Made by a program: the position numbers and the translations under genes
From: an uncultured Eubacteriales bacterium
GTDB lineage: Bacteria; Bacillota; Clostridia; Oscillospirales; Acutalibacteraceae
DNA length: 64,000 nt
Direction of reading: 5' to 3'
Assembly: GCA_910577755.1 (NCBI GenBank)
Contig: CAJTNL010000010.1
Location: 12,259 to 76,258 of the forward strand
Shown: in pieces, positions 53,494 to 61,476 of the stretch
Layout of the letters: each line of letters opens with the position of its first letter
How positions within the stretch are numbered: the stretch's first letter is position 1
Notes under the pieces: model-generated
What the model was told of the DNA's origin: nothing
The model's input: only the letters and a program-made list of their open reading frames with translations
The model's database searches: none

Positions 53494-53817
53494 ATGGGTG
53501 AGAATGATGTAACATTAGGCAGGGTAGATGATTCCGTAAAATCTGCTCATAAACGTATTGATGAGTTAGATAAACGATTAAATAGCAAAATTGACAGTGT
53601 TAGCCAAAAGGTTGATAATCTCACAACGCTTACAACGGCTGTAGCAACGCTGCAATTAGAAACAAAAGACATTAAGTTAGATGTCAGTGAAATCAAAACA
53701 GACTTAAAGCAAGTTACTGCCCGTCCTGCGAAATGGTGGGACAAACTGATAGCCGCCGCTATCGGTGCGTGTGCATCGGGTATTATAGCGGCAATTTTAA
53801 CACAAATATTAAAATAA
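53494..53817 (+). CDS. XhlA-like haemolysin/lysis accessory protein
   Basis: 107 residues: a coiled-coil N-terminal part (RIDELDKRLNSKIDSVSQKVDNL) and one C-terminal membrane segment (LIAAAIGACASGIIAAILTQIL). In PBSX, XhlA and XhlB act with the endolysin in lysis. Confidence 0.88.
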   Translation: MGENDVTLGRVDDSVKSAHKRIDELDKRLNSKIDSVSQKVDNLTTLTTAVATLQLETKDIKLDVSEIKTDLKQVTARPAKWWDKLIAAAIGACASGIIAAILTQILK

Positions 53818-53832
53818 TGAGGGAGTGGAATC

Positions 53833-54147
53833 ATGGATATTTTAGAATATATCAAGCCTGAACTGCTGATTTTAATACCTGTTCTATATATCATTGGTAT
53901 GGGAATCAAAAAGGCAAGCTTCATAGCAAATAAGTGGATACCTTTGATACTTGGAGGGTGCGGCATTGTACTGTCAATTATTTATGTGATGTCAACGTCT
54001 CCTTTCAACAGTGTGCAGACTGTTTTCATGGCAATCTTTACAGCCTTGACACAAGGTATACTGGTAAGCGGTGTAAGTGTATACGCTAATCAGATTTTTA
54101 AGCAGTTTATGAACAAAGATAAAGCTGATAGTACGGATACAGAGTAG
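53833..54147 (+). CDS. A118-type phage holin
   Basis: 104 residues with three hydrophobic segments and a charged tail (KADSTDTE). PELLILIPVLYIIGMGIKKASFIANKWIPLILGG is the Hol118 family pattern. It permeabilises the membrane for endolysin release. Last gene of the prophage. Confidence 0.9.
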   Translation: MDILEYIKPELLILIPVLYIIGMGIKKASFIANKWIPLILGGCGIVLSIIYVMSTSPFNSVQTVFMAIFTALTQGILVSGVSVYANQIFKQFMNKDKADSTDTE

Positions 54148-54161
54148 CAATAATACAAATT

Positions 54162-54200
54162 AAAAAGCCCTCTCTTACGATCGTAAGAGAGGGCTTTTTT
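54162..54200. terminator. Late operon terminator of the prophage
   Basis: Perfect palindrome AAAAAGCCCTCTCTTACGA with its complement, T-run after it, 15 nt past the holin stop. Confidence 0.92.
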
Positions 54201-54312
54201 GTTCTTATGAGAACTGTGTTTCCTTGTGGTATTCAATACAAAACAGAAATAAGTTAGTAGCGGTAATCTTTAGAACAATATGAGAATGATAGAGGGAATG
54301 AAATAATGGGTA

Positions 54313-54334
54313 TTTGTTATTGATTTGTTACTAA
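54313..54334 (+). repeat. Tandem 11-bp repeats, right end (integrase arm-type sites)
   Basis: TTTGTTATTGA directly followed by TTTGTTACTAA, the latter identical to the first repeat at 41986. Located 90 bp inside the attR core. Confidence 0.65.
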
Positions 54335-54406
54335 TTACTGTATTTTTTCAAGGTTTTACATCGCATTATATTTTAAAATTTGTTGAAAATATCGCATTTT
54401 TAAGGC

Positions 54407-54435
54407 TATACAAAACACAAAATTTATTGCATAAT
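54407..54435 (+). promoter_or_regulatory. Hybrid promoter of the Rrf2 gene at attR
   Basis: TATACA at 54407-54412 (phage-derived), 17 bp, CATAAT at 54430-54435 within attR. The hexamer TTGCAA found at the same distance in attL is replaced. Confidence 0.45.
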
Positions 54436-54436
54436 A
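54424..54436 (+). other. Probable attR core
   Basis: TTATTGCATAATA, identical to 41925-41937, 30 nt before the Rrf2 start codon and beyond the last phage gene and terminator. Confidence 0.65.
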
Positions 54437-54465
54437 AGCTTATATCAACTGGGGAGGAACGTATT

Positions 54466-54894
54466 ATGTGGATTTCAACAAGAGGAAGATATGCTTTGAG
54501 AGTCATGATTGATCTAGCCGAACATAATAACGGATTATATATTCCATTAAAAGATATTGCAAAAAGACAAGAGATTTCTGAAAAATACTTAGAAAGTATT
54601 ATGGTTACCATGGGTAAAACGGGCATTATAAAAGGAATGCGGGGAAAAGGAGGGGGGTATCAGCTGGCACTGAATCCAGTTGATATTACTGTGGGACATG
54701 TGCTTAAGGCAACCGAAAAATCGCTTGATCCTACGACGTGTTTTGAAGAAGTAAATCGTTACCAGCATTCTCCTGATTGTAAGACATTACGCATTTGGAA
54801 GGAGATGTATAAACTGATTGATGAATATATAGAAAGTGTAACAATTGCCGATTTGGCAGAGGAGATTGATGGAAGTGATTTTTATGTTATTTAA
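54466..54894 (+). CDS. Rrf2 family transcriptional regulator
   Basis: 142 residues: MWISTRGRYALRVMIDLAEH, KDIAKRQEISEKYLESIM and RGKGGGYQLAL form the Rrf2 winged helix. C92 and C105 lie at or near two of the three cluster-ligating cysteine positions of IscR, but the middle one is absent, so iron-sulfur sensing is uncertain. GGGGAGG selects the ATG at 54466. No isc/suf gene follows. Its promoter region is the prophage insertion point. Confidence 0.9.
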   Translation: MWISTRGRYALRVMIDLAEHNNGLYIPLKDIAKRQEISEKYLESIMVTMGKTGIIKGMRGKGGGYQLALNPVDITVGHVLKATEKSLDPTTCFEEVNRYQHSPDCKTLRIWKEMYKLIDEYIESVTIADLAEEIDGSDFYVI

Positions 54895-54951
54895 AAAAGA
54901 GTAAAGAAAATAAAAGTTTCATTATTAGACAGCGTAAAAAATAATTTAAAT

Positions 54952-54991
54952 GACTGTATTTTGGATAGAACCGAATACAGTCCATTTTGTT
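54952..54991 (+). terminator. Terminator after the Rrf2 gene
   Basis: GACTGTATT and AATACAGTC arms with additional GG/CC pairing, then a T-rich tail. Confidence 0.65.
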
Positions 54992-55171
54992 AAGTTTTAA
55001 TTAAGGTAAAACTGGAGCTATACCTCATCTTTTTCTACTTTTTTGTTTGTATGAATTTGTGAATTTTATGAATATGTGCATTGTAAATGCACGGAAAATT
55101 CTCATGTTGTTGTATTATTGAGAAGATTATTGTATAATAAACTATTATATTCAATAAATATGGAGGATAGT

Positions 55172-56089
55172 ATGGATTGGACCGAAATTGCCGTTACAGT
55201 ACAGTCAGAAGATATAGACCGTGCAGGTAATATTGCGCATATGGTGGTGCCATATGGTATCTATATTGAGGATTATTCTAACCTGGAGCAAGAAGCTTGG
55301 GAAGTTGCTCATATTAATTTGATATCTGAAGAACTGCTGAAAAAAGACCGTACCAAAGGAATTATTCATATTTATATCAGTCCGGAGGAAAATCCGGCTG
55401 AAGCAATTTCTTTTTTGCAGGAGCGTTATCAAGCAGAGGAAATTCCGTTTACCATTTCTACATCGGATTGTGCGTTGGAAGACTGGCTGAATCATTGGAA
55501 AAGATATTTTAAGCCGATTCCGGTAGGGCAATCCTTACTCATTCGCCCTGCGTGGGAAGATGAATATGAGGCGGGCAACCGTAAGGTGCTTCATTTAGAA
55601 CCGGGACTGGCATTTGGCACAGGTACTCATGAGACCACTCGTTTGTGCATGGAACTATTAGAGCGGTATATGAAACCGGGTATGGACGTTTTAGATGTAG
55701 GTTGTGGAAGCGGGATTTTGTCTGTGGCAGCGTTGTTGTTGGGAGCACAATCCGCAACAGGAGTAGATATTGATGAGCTTGCAGTAAAAACAGCTGCGGA
55801 AAATGCTGAAATTAACGGTGTAGCATGTCAATTTACGTCTATAGCAGGCAGTTTAACAGAGCGTATTAGTGGTAAATTTCATATTGTGCTTGCCAATATT
55901 GTGGCAGATACCATTATGGTTTTAACGGAAGATATTGAACCGTATTTATATCCGGATTCAGTTTATATTATGAGCGGTATTATTGACACCAGAGAGCAAG
56001 ATGTGTTAGAGGTAATTGGGCGTAAATTTGAATTGCTGGAGCGCAGAGAGGAAAAAGGCTGGATAGCCTTGGCAGCAAAACCAAGATAG
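55172..56089 (+). CDS. prmA: Ribosomal protein L11 methyltransferase
   Basis: 305 residues. MDWTEIAV start with GGAGG upstream; substrate-binding N-terminal domain, then HLEPGLAFGTGTHETTRLCM and VLDVGCGSGILSVAALLLGA (SAM motif I), ANIVADTI (motif IV NI-type). Trimethylates L11. The longer frame from 55076 has no site. Confidence 0.95.
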   Translation: MDWTEIAVTVQSEDIDRAGNIAHMVVPYGIYIEDYSNLEQEAWEVAHINLISEELLKKDRTKGIIHIYISPEENPAEAISFLQERYQAEEIPFTISTSDCALEDWLNHWKRYFKPIPVGQSLLIRPAWEDEYEAGNRKVLHLEPGLAFGTGTHETTRLCMELLERYMKPGMDVLDVGCGSGILSVAALLLGAQSATGVDIDELAVKTAAENAEINGVACQFTSIAGSLTERISGKFHIVLANIVADTIMVLTEDIEPYLYPDSVYIMSGIIDTREQDVLEVIGRKFELLERREEKGWIALAAKPR

Positions 56090-56103
56090 AAGGAGAATAG
56101 CTT

Positions 56104-56631
56104 ATGATTTTATCGGGCAGAGAAATAGAGCGAGCCATTGGTACTGACATTATCATAGAACCTTTTGACAGCAGCAAAATCAACCCAAACAGCTATAATT
56201 TAACACTGCATAACGAACTTTTGATATACGAACATGATGTACTGGACATGAAGAGACCAAACCCGACAAAAAAATTGGTGATACCTGAGGAAGGTTTGTT
56301 ATTGGAACCCAATAAGCTTTATTTGGGTAGAACGAAAGAATATACTACAACGAGCAAATATGTTCCAATGTTGGAGGGGCGTTCTTCTACAGGACGTTTG
56401 GGACTTTGTATACATGTAACGGCAGGTTTTGGAGATATTGGTTTTGCGGGTTACTGGACATTGGAGATTTATTGTATTCATCCGTTGATGATTTATCCGG
56501 ATATTGAAATTTGCCAGATTTATTACCATACGATTCAAGGGGATTATGACTTGTACAACAGTGGTAAATATCAGAATAATACAGGAATTCAGCCTAGCTT
56601 AATGTATCGGGATTTTGAAAAACAGAAATAA
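56104..56631 (+). CDS. dcd: dCTP deaminase
   Basis: 175 residues: FDSSKINPNSYNLTLHNELLIY, EGRSSTGRLGLCIHVTAGFGDIGFAGYWTLEI with the catalytic Glu in WTLEI, and GIQPSLMYRDF at the C-terminus. It makes dUTP (or dUMP in bifunctional forms) for thymidylate synthesis. AAGGAG before the ATG; 14 nt after prmA, so probably cotranscribed. Confidence 0.93.
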   Translation: MILSGREIERAIGTDIIIEPFDSSKINPNSYNLTLHNELLIYEHDVLDMKRPNPTKKLVIPEEGLLLEPNKLYLGRTKEYTTTSKYVPMLEGRSSTGRLGLCIHVTAGFGDIGFAGYWTLEIYCIHPLMIYPDIEICQIYYHTIQGDYDLYNSGKYQNNTGIQPSLMYRDFEKQK

Positions 56632-56642
56632 TAGAAAAGAGC

Positions 56643-56675
56643 AAAAAAGGAAGCCTATTTAAGGCTTCCTTTTTT
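56643..56675 (+). terminator. Terminator after dcd
   Basis: AAAAAAGGAAGCCT pairs with AGGCTTCCTTTTTT. Confidence 0.9.
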
Positions 56676-56785
56676 ATAAGTGAAAGTAGGTAGAAACAGT
56701 ATATCTTTTGTACTTTTCATGTATATAAATATAGAAAGAGCGAAGCGCATAGGGCTCATGTCTTTTATACACACGACATTTCTTT

Positions 56786-56968
56786 CTACAAATAGCTTGA
56801 GGAGATCACTGTGGGTGTAAGATAAGGCCTTTCAATCCATGCGCCAAAACTTTTTTGGTAATGATTTAACATGGAATAGGGACGTTGTGCAATGCTAAAA
56901 ACATAGATTGGATCAAAAGACTTTTCAATCTGGGGGAAAATTTCTTCCAGAGCACGGAATAATTCCAT
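56786..56968 (-). CDS. Possible small protein divergent from an XRE gene (60 aa)
   Basis: Reads MELFRALEEIFPQIEKSFDP and ends PTVISSSYL. It has a protein-like amphipathic start and no membrane segment. AAGG lies 8 nt upstream. Its position opposite a small XRE regulator across a palindrome suggests a regulated target, but there is no family match that I know. Confidence 0.4.
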   Translation of the reverse strand: MELFRALEEIFPQIEKSFDPIYVFSIAQRPYSMLNHYQKSFGAWIERPYLTPTVISSSYL

Positions 56969-56990
56969 TTTTATCGCCTTACCTTATACT

Positions 56991-57034
56991 AAATCTGAAA
57001 ATAAGATAAAGTGCAATATCTTATTTTCAGATTT
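56991..57034. promoter_or_regulatory. Perfect 18-bp inverted repeat between divergent genes
   Basis: AAATCTGAAAATAAGATA, 8-bp centre AAGTGCAA, then the exact complement. TATAAT at 57036-57041 for the XRE gene directly adjoins the right arm, so binding would cover its -35 region. Confidence 0.65.
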
Positions 57035-57056
57035 TTATAATGATATTGGTGATACT

Positions 57057-57296
57057 ATGAGAACAGAAATACTCAAGTATGAAAGAATTAGAAATTTGCG
57101 AATTGACAAAGGTTTAACACAACAAGAGGTGGCAAAGATTCTAAATGTAAAGCAGAATACTTATTCTCAGTACGAAATTGGTGTTTTAAATTATCCTCTT
57201 GATGTCATAATTCAATTAGCCGTATTTTATAAAACAAGTATAGATTATTTGGTTGGGCTTACAGACAATCCTGTTCCGTATGAGAACAAACAATAA
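57057..57296 (+). CDS. Small XRE-family regulator
   Basis: 79 residues: KYERIRNLRIDKGLTQQEVAKILNVKQNTYSQYEIGVLNYPLDVIIQLAVFYKTSIDYLVGLT, a bare helix-turn-helix with a short tail. GGTGAT precedes the ATG. Likely autoregulated through the palindrome upstream. Similar to chromosomal antitoxin-type or orphan clostridial regulators. Confidence 0.85.
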   Translation: MRTEILKYERIRNLRIDKGLTQQEVAKILNVKQNTYSQYEIGVLNYPLDVIIQLAVFYKTSIDYLVGLTDNPVPYENKQ

Positions 57297-57297
57297 A

Positions 57298-57332
57298 AAC
57301 AGATATGCCTAAAAAGGCATATCTGTTTTTTT
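57298..57332 (+). terminator. Terminator after the small XRE gene
   Basis: AACAGATATGCCT pairs with AGGCATATCTGTT followed by a T-run, directly after the stop codon. Confidence 0.9.
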
Positions 57333-57372
57333 CTTACCTACTTTCCCGATTTTTATTGTGCATGAAGTGTTT

Positions 57373-57439
57373 CGCTCGTTGCGACGAGCGCCCAAGAGCG
57401 CTACCTTTGTCATGCTCAATTTTTTGAAAAAAAATTGAG
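57373..57439. repeat. Two-hairpin intergenic element
   Basis: CGCTCGT-TGCG-ACGAGCG at 57373-57390 is a GC-rich stem, followed at 57415-57439 by CTCAATTTTTT-GAA-AAAAAATTGAG. The GC-rich half differs in composition from its surroundings, as in dispersed intergenic repeats; no second copy is in the window. Confidence 0.45.
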
Positions 57440-57582
57440 TAAAACTTCTATGTTTATTATAAGTTTTATGTTTTGCTTACGAAACCTTAAGAGTAAATTT
57501 TTATTGTCCTATTCGAAATAAATGATAGTTCTAAAGCGCTTGCTCCAAACGAGTAAGCAAATTGAATCTGCTTTGATGTTTT

Positions 57583-58152
57583 TTATGTGGTTAAGTGTAG
57601 CTCTTCCAGTTTTGCACGCAGCTTTAAAAAGTCATCAAAGGCTGCTGGTTTGTTATTGGGGTTGCGTAATAAAGCGGCGGGATGAAGGGTTGCCATCATC
57701 AGTACGCCGTTTTTTTCAAAAAAAATTCCGTGTTCTTTTGTAATTTTCATATCCGGCTTAATGAGTTTTGTGGCGGCAATACGACCTAAACAGACAATAA
57801 TTTTCGGTTTCATAATCATGACTTGATTGCGCAGCCAATTGATACACGCTTCCTGTTCTTCTGGAAAAGGGTCACGGTTTTGAGGCGGACGGCATTTTAC
57901 AATATTAGCAATATATATATTTTCTTCCCGGTTCAGGTCTACTGCCGCAAGCATTTTATCCAGCAGCTTTCCGCTTCTTCCTACAAAGGGCAAACCTTCT
58001 AAATCCTCATTTTCACCGGGGCCTTCTCCAATAAATAAAATATCTGCTTTGGGGTTGCCCATGCCAAAGACGACGTTGGTTCTGGTGTGACAAAGATTAC
58101 ATTTTTCACAGCTTTTACAGGCTTGTTCAAGCTCTGTCCAATTTGTATACAT
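57583..58152 (-). CDS. Family 4 uracil-DNA glycosylase (iron-sulfur)
   Basis: 189 residues. CKSCEKCNLCHTRTNVVFGMG and later cysteines (CLGRIAA excluded; CRPPQNRDPFPEEQEACI included) supply the 4Fe-4S ligands. GEGPGENEDLEGLPFVGRSGKLLDKML is the catalytic/uracil-binding signature, TLHPAALLRNP the second motif. It removes uracil from DNA. GAAAGG lies before the ATG. Confidence 0.92.
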   Translation of the reverse strand: MYTNWTELEQACKSCEKCNLCHTRTNVVFGMGNPKADILFIGEGPGENEDLEGLPFVGRSGKLLDKMLAAVDLNREENIYIANIVKCRPPQNRDPFPEEQEACINWLRNQVMIMKPKIIVCLGRIAATKLIKPDMKITKEHGIFFEKNGVLMMATLHPAALLRNPNNKPAAFDDFLKLRAKLEELHLTT

Positions 58153-58361
58153 TTATCATTTTGCCTTTCTCTTAATACATATTATTATGGTGAAATTCTG
58201 TTTTTTAGTATAGCATACAAGCGGTTTTATTGCAATTTTCCCTTTTTTTTTTTGCAAATATACAGTAGTAGAAGTTTAGGTACTGATGGATAATTTTATG
58301 TTGCATTATCTACCAAAATCGTGTAAAATAATATTATATAAATAACAGTAAATAGGAGTGT

Positions 58362-58937
58362 ATGAATTTGAATATTATTGTAGAAACATCGGCAAGACAT
58401 GTACATCTAACTGAAGAGCATTTGGTCGCTTTGTTTGGTGAAGGCGCTGAATTAACCAGAAAAAAAGACTTATCTCAGCCGGGGCAATTTGCGGCAGTTG
58501 AGCGTGTAACCGTTGTAGGACCGAAAGGCGAAATGGCAAACGTTTCAATTTTGGGACCAGTACGCGGAAGAACACAGATTGAGCTTGCTCGTACAGATGC
58601 AAGAAAAATTGGTATTGACGCTCCAATTCGTTATTCCGGTGATTTGGATGGTACGCCGGGTTGTAAGTTGATTGGACCTGCAGGAGAGATTGATTTGACC
58701 GAAGGTGTAATGGTTGCAAAACGTCATGCACATATTCCGCCGGCTACTGCTGAGGAATGGGGCATTAAAGACGGACAAATTCTTTCACTAAAAGTTGGTG
58801 ATAACGAGCGTTCTTTGGTTTTTGGTGATGTTGTAGCACGTGTCAGTTCGACAGCGGGTTTGGCAGTACATATTGATACCGATGAAGCCAATGCAGCAGG
58901 ATTAAACGGTTCAATAGAAGGGGAAATTATTCTGTAA
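58362..58937 (+). CDS. pduL: PduL-type phosphate acyltransferase
   Basis: 191 residues: ETSARHVHLTEEHLVALFG, GPKGEMANVSILGPVRGRTQIELARTDAR and VAKRHAHIPPATAEEWGIKDGQ, with zinc-binding histidines in HVHL and KRHAHI. It interconverts acyl-CoA and acyl phosphate, most likely acetyl-CoA, acting as phosphotransacetylase. The N-terminus is short, with no room for a shell-targeting peptide, and no microcompartment gene is nearby. AGGAG just upstream. Confidence 0.92.
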   Translation: MNLNIIVETSARHVHLTEEHLVALFGEGAELTRKKDLSQPGQFAAVERVTVVGPKGEMANVSILGPVRGRTQIELARTDARKIGIDAPIRYSGDLDGTPGCKLIGPAGEIDLTEGVMVAKRHAHIPPATAEEWGIKDGQILSLKVGDNERSLVFGDVVARVSSTAGLAVHIDTDEANAAGLNGSIEGEIIL

Positions 58938-59054
58938 AGATAATTACCGCTTTAGTGGTAATTATGTAAGGTTTTTACTACCAAATCGGTTTTATTATAA
59001 TTTTCTATTGACGAATTTCTGCATTTGTGGAAATATTTTATTAATGGATTCCTA

Positions 59055-59083
59055 TTGCTTTTTTGTATATAATACGATATAAT
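59055..59083 (+). promoter_or_regulatory. Promoter of the SRP RNA gene
   Basis: TTGCTT at 59055-59060, 17-bp spacer, TATAAT at 59078-59083. Confidence 0.75.
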
Positions 59084-59089
59084 ATACAA

Positions 59090-59284
59090 GTTAGCTTATT
59101 TTATTTTTAAAAAGCAAGGCAGAAATGCGTGCAATAGGATATGCGGGCGAGTGGGCTCTGCGCGACGGAGCATCGTGAACCATGTCAGGCGGGGAACCGA
59201 GCAGCATTAAGCGAGGATCTCTGTGCGATGCAGGTGGTCTGTTCGTTCGTATATCCTATTGCATAGACGATTCTCCTTGCTTTT
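59090..59284 (+). ncRNA. ffs: Signal recognition particle RNA (large type)
   Basis: The universally conserved domain IV is visible as GTCAGGCGGGGAACCGAGCAGC. Outer pairing GCAATAGGATAT with ATATCCTATTGC and GCAAGG with CCTTGC closes a long rod, and a T-run follows. The length (about 170-190 nt) indicates the Bacillus-like form with an Alu domain. It lies directly upstream of dnaX, as scr does in Bacillus subtilis. The 5' end is inferred from the promoter. Confidence 0.9.
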
Positions 59285-59321
59285 ATTGTATTCAAAGGCT
59301 GGTATGAAAGGCGGTGACAGT

Positions 59322-61106
59322 TTGTATCGCGTTCTTTATCGCAAATGGCGTCCTCAAAAATTTATAGATGTTACAGGACAGCGGCAGGTAACGGTTACCT
59401 TGAAACAAGAACTACTAACTGGAAGAATTGCACATGCATATTTATTTACCGGCTCTCGGGGTACAGGAAAAACTACTTGTGCGAAAATACTGGCAAAAGC
59501 AATCAATTGTTTGCAACCGGATGATGGTGAACCATGTGGTCGCTGCGATATTTGCACAGGTATTGATGAAGGAACGGTAACGGATGTTGTAGAAATAGAC
59601 GCAGCCAGTAACAACGGAGTCGATCATATTCGTATGCTTCGTGAAGAAGCGGGTTTTACGCCGGTTTTAGCAAAATATCGCGTATATATTATTGATGAAG
59701 TGCATATGCTTTCCATCGGTGCGTTTAATGCCCTGCTGAAAACATTAGAGGAGCCGCCGTCTCATGTGGTATTTATATTAGCAACAACCGAAGCGCATAA
59801 AATACCTGCTACCATTTTATCCCGTTGTCAGCGTTTTGAATTTAGAAGAATTGCGTCTGCAGACAGTGTCAATCGTTTAATTTATATTGCAAATCAAGAA
59901 GGTGCACAATTGGATGAAGAAGCGGCTTTGTTAATTGCAGGTTTAGCAGACGGCGCTTTGCGTGATGCTCTTTCGATACTGGATCAGTGTATTAGCGCAG
60001 ATAATCATGTGACCGCTGAAATTGTTTGTAAAACTGTTGGCATTGTAGGCAGAGAATATCTGTATCAATTAACACAAGCTATTTCTAAACAGGATAGTGC
60101 ACAGGTAATAGAATTGATTGATCAGTTATATCAACATTCTAAAGACATGGCGCGTTTATGTGAAGAGCTTTGTGCGCATTTACGCAATATGATGCTAATT
60201 AAAACTGTAAAAGATGCAAGCGCCATGATTTCTTTACCTGCACAGGAATACGAAATGCTGATAAAACAAACATTACCGATTCCTCTTACTATAATTTTGC
60301 ATGGTCTTGATACGATGCAAAAGGCTTTAGAAAAAATGTATCGCGGTGCAAACCCAAGAATTACATTTGAGATGGCAATGATTCAGCTTTGCTCTCCACA
60401 GCTTGATAGCAATGCAGAAGCACTACTGAGAAGAATAGAGGCATTGGAGCGTAAAGCAGATATTTCTTCTTTGCCGGTACTACAATCTGTTGATTGTGAT
60501 TCTGGAGTACAGCCAGAGAAAGCAGAGGGACAATTAAAAGATACGACAACAGTACAGTCGGTTATACCTAGTGTAAAAGAGGTATCAACAGCAATTAAAC
60601 AGACTGTCGCTATGCAAAGCGATTTGAATCCGGCGGTAGAACAATCGGAGTCTTTATCATGCCATTCTGCAGAGCAGAAACAGGTTAAAGAGACACCTGC
60701 TTCTGTTCCGTTTTCTAAATCACAGGAGCAGCAGATGGAGGAAAACGTCATTGTCCGACCACAGGAGGGTGGACAGGCATATATATTGGATCAATGGCCG
60801 GAAATATTACAAATTTTAAGCGGATATTCTAAGACAATTGCAACTGCATTTTCAAATACCTGCGCTTATATCAGTGGAGATTATGTACTGATAGATGCGG
60901 AGGCAGATTCGATGGCGTTTGAGTTATTGAGAAAATCTTCTCAAAGAGAACAAATGCGGGAAGCTATTCGTCAGGTAACAGGCAGGGTTTATAAATTAGG
61001 ACCGTATCGTAGAATTGAGAAAGTTCATCACAATGATCCTTTACAGCAGTTAGCACAGCAGGCGCTGCAGGCAGGTATTGATGTTAATATAAAAGGTAAA
61101 TCATAA
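59322..61106 (+). CDS. dnaX: DNA polymerase III subunits gamma/tau
   Basis: 594 residues. FTGSRGTGKTTCAKILAKA (Walker A), four zinc cysteines (C...CGRCDIC), IIDEVHMLS (Walker B), LEEPPSHVVFILATTE (SRC region follows). A polar linker (about 400-500) leads to the tau C-terminal region. Clamp-loader ATPase. A TTG at 59322 is preceded by GGCGGTGA and gives the expected start YRVLYRKWRPQ; an ATG at 59304 is the alternative. No A-rich slippery site for a shorter gamma form was seen. Confidence 0.95.
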   Translation: MYRVLYRKWRPQKFIDVTGQRQVTVTLKQELLTGRIAHAYLFTGSRGTGKTTCAKILAKAINCLQPDDGEPCGRCDICTGIDEGTVTDVVEIDAASNNGVDHIRMLREEAGFTPVLAKYRVYIIDEVHMLSIGAFNALLKTLEEPPSHVVFILATTEAHKIPATILSRCQRFEFRRIASADSVNRLIYIANQEGAQLDEEAALLIAGLADGALRDALSILDQCISADNHVTAEIVCKTVGIVGREYLYQLTQAISKQDSAQVIELIDQLYQHSKDMARLCEELCAHLRNMMLIKTVKDASAMISLPAQEYEMLIKQTLPIPLTIILHGLDTMQKALEKMYRGANPRITFEMAMIQLCSPQLDSNAEALLRRIEALERKADISSLPVLQSVDCDSGVQPEKAEGQLKDTTTVQSVIPSVKEVSTAIKQTVAMQSDLNPAVEQSESLSCHSAEQKQVKETPASVPFSKSQEQQMEENVIVRPQEGGQAYILDQWPEILQILSGYSKTIATAFSNTCAYISGDYVLIDAEADSMAFELLRKSSQREQMREAIRQVTGRVYKLGPYRRIEKVHHNDPLQQLAQQALQAGIDVNIKGKS

Positions 61107-61122
61107 TTTGGAGGAGTACAGG

Positions 61123-61473
61123 ATGAAAGCAAGATTACCACAAGGATTTAACAATGGCGGAGGAGCAAATTTACAACAGTTGGCACGTCAAGCGCAAAAG
61201 CTACAAGAGGAAATGGATGCCGCCAATACTGAATTGGAAATGAAAGAATATTCTGCAACTGTCGGCGGTAATGCGGTTACTGCTGTAGTTACAGGTAAGT
61301 TGGAAATCAAATCTCTTGATATTAAACCAGAGGTAGTTGATCCGGAAGATATTGAAATGCTTTCGGAATTGATTATTGCGGCTGTGAATGAAGCGATTCG
61401 TACAGCGTCTACAGAAAAAGCAGAAACGATGGAAAAATTATCCGGCGGTTTGAATATGCCGGGGCTATTTTAA
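61123..61473 (+). CDS. ybaB: YbaB/EbfC nucleoid-associated protein
   Basis: 116 residues: LARQAQKLQEEMDAANTELEMKEYSATVGGNAVTAVVTGKLEIKSLDIKPEVVDPEDIEMLSELI. Forms a dimeric DNA-binding tweezers-like protein. GGAGGAG selects the ATG at 61123. Placed between dnaX and recR as in most Firmicutes. Confidence 0.95.
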   Translation: MKARLPQGFNNGGGANLQQLARQAQKLQEEMDAANTELEMKEYSATVGGNAVTAVVTGKLEIKSLDIKPEVVDPEDIEMLSELIIAAVNEAIRTASTEKAETMEKLSGGLNMPGLF

Positions 61474-61476
61474 TTA

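Larger units (their letters stand above)
41925..54436. mobile_element. Degenerate PBSX-like prophage (about 12.5 kb)
   Basis: From attL to attR: integrase, HNH protein, small RNA candidate, membrane protein, XRE repressor (minus), then operator, truncated tape measure, XkdP/Q/R/S/T/U-like genes, fibre, small fibre-tip paralogue, GH25 endolysin, XhlA, holin, terminator. Excisionase, replication, terminase, portal, capsid, sheath and tube genes are absent, so it cannot make particles alone. The gene order of what remains matches PBSX and tailocin-type late operons. Confidence 0.85.

Noticed and set aside
59322..61106. Programmed frameshift in dnaX
   Set aside because: No A-rich slippery heptamer followed by a stem was found; the frame is continuous.
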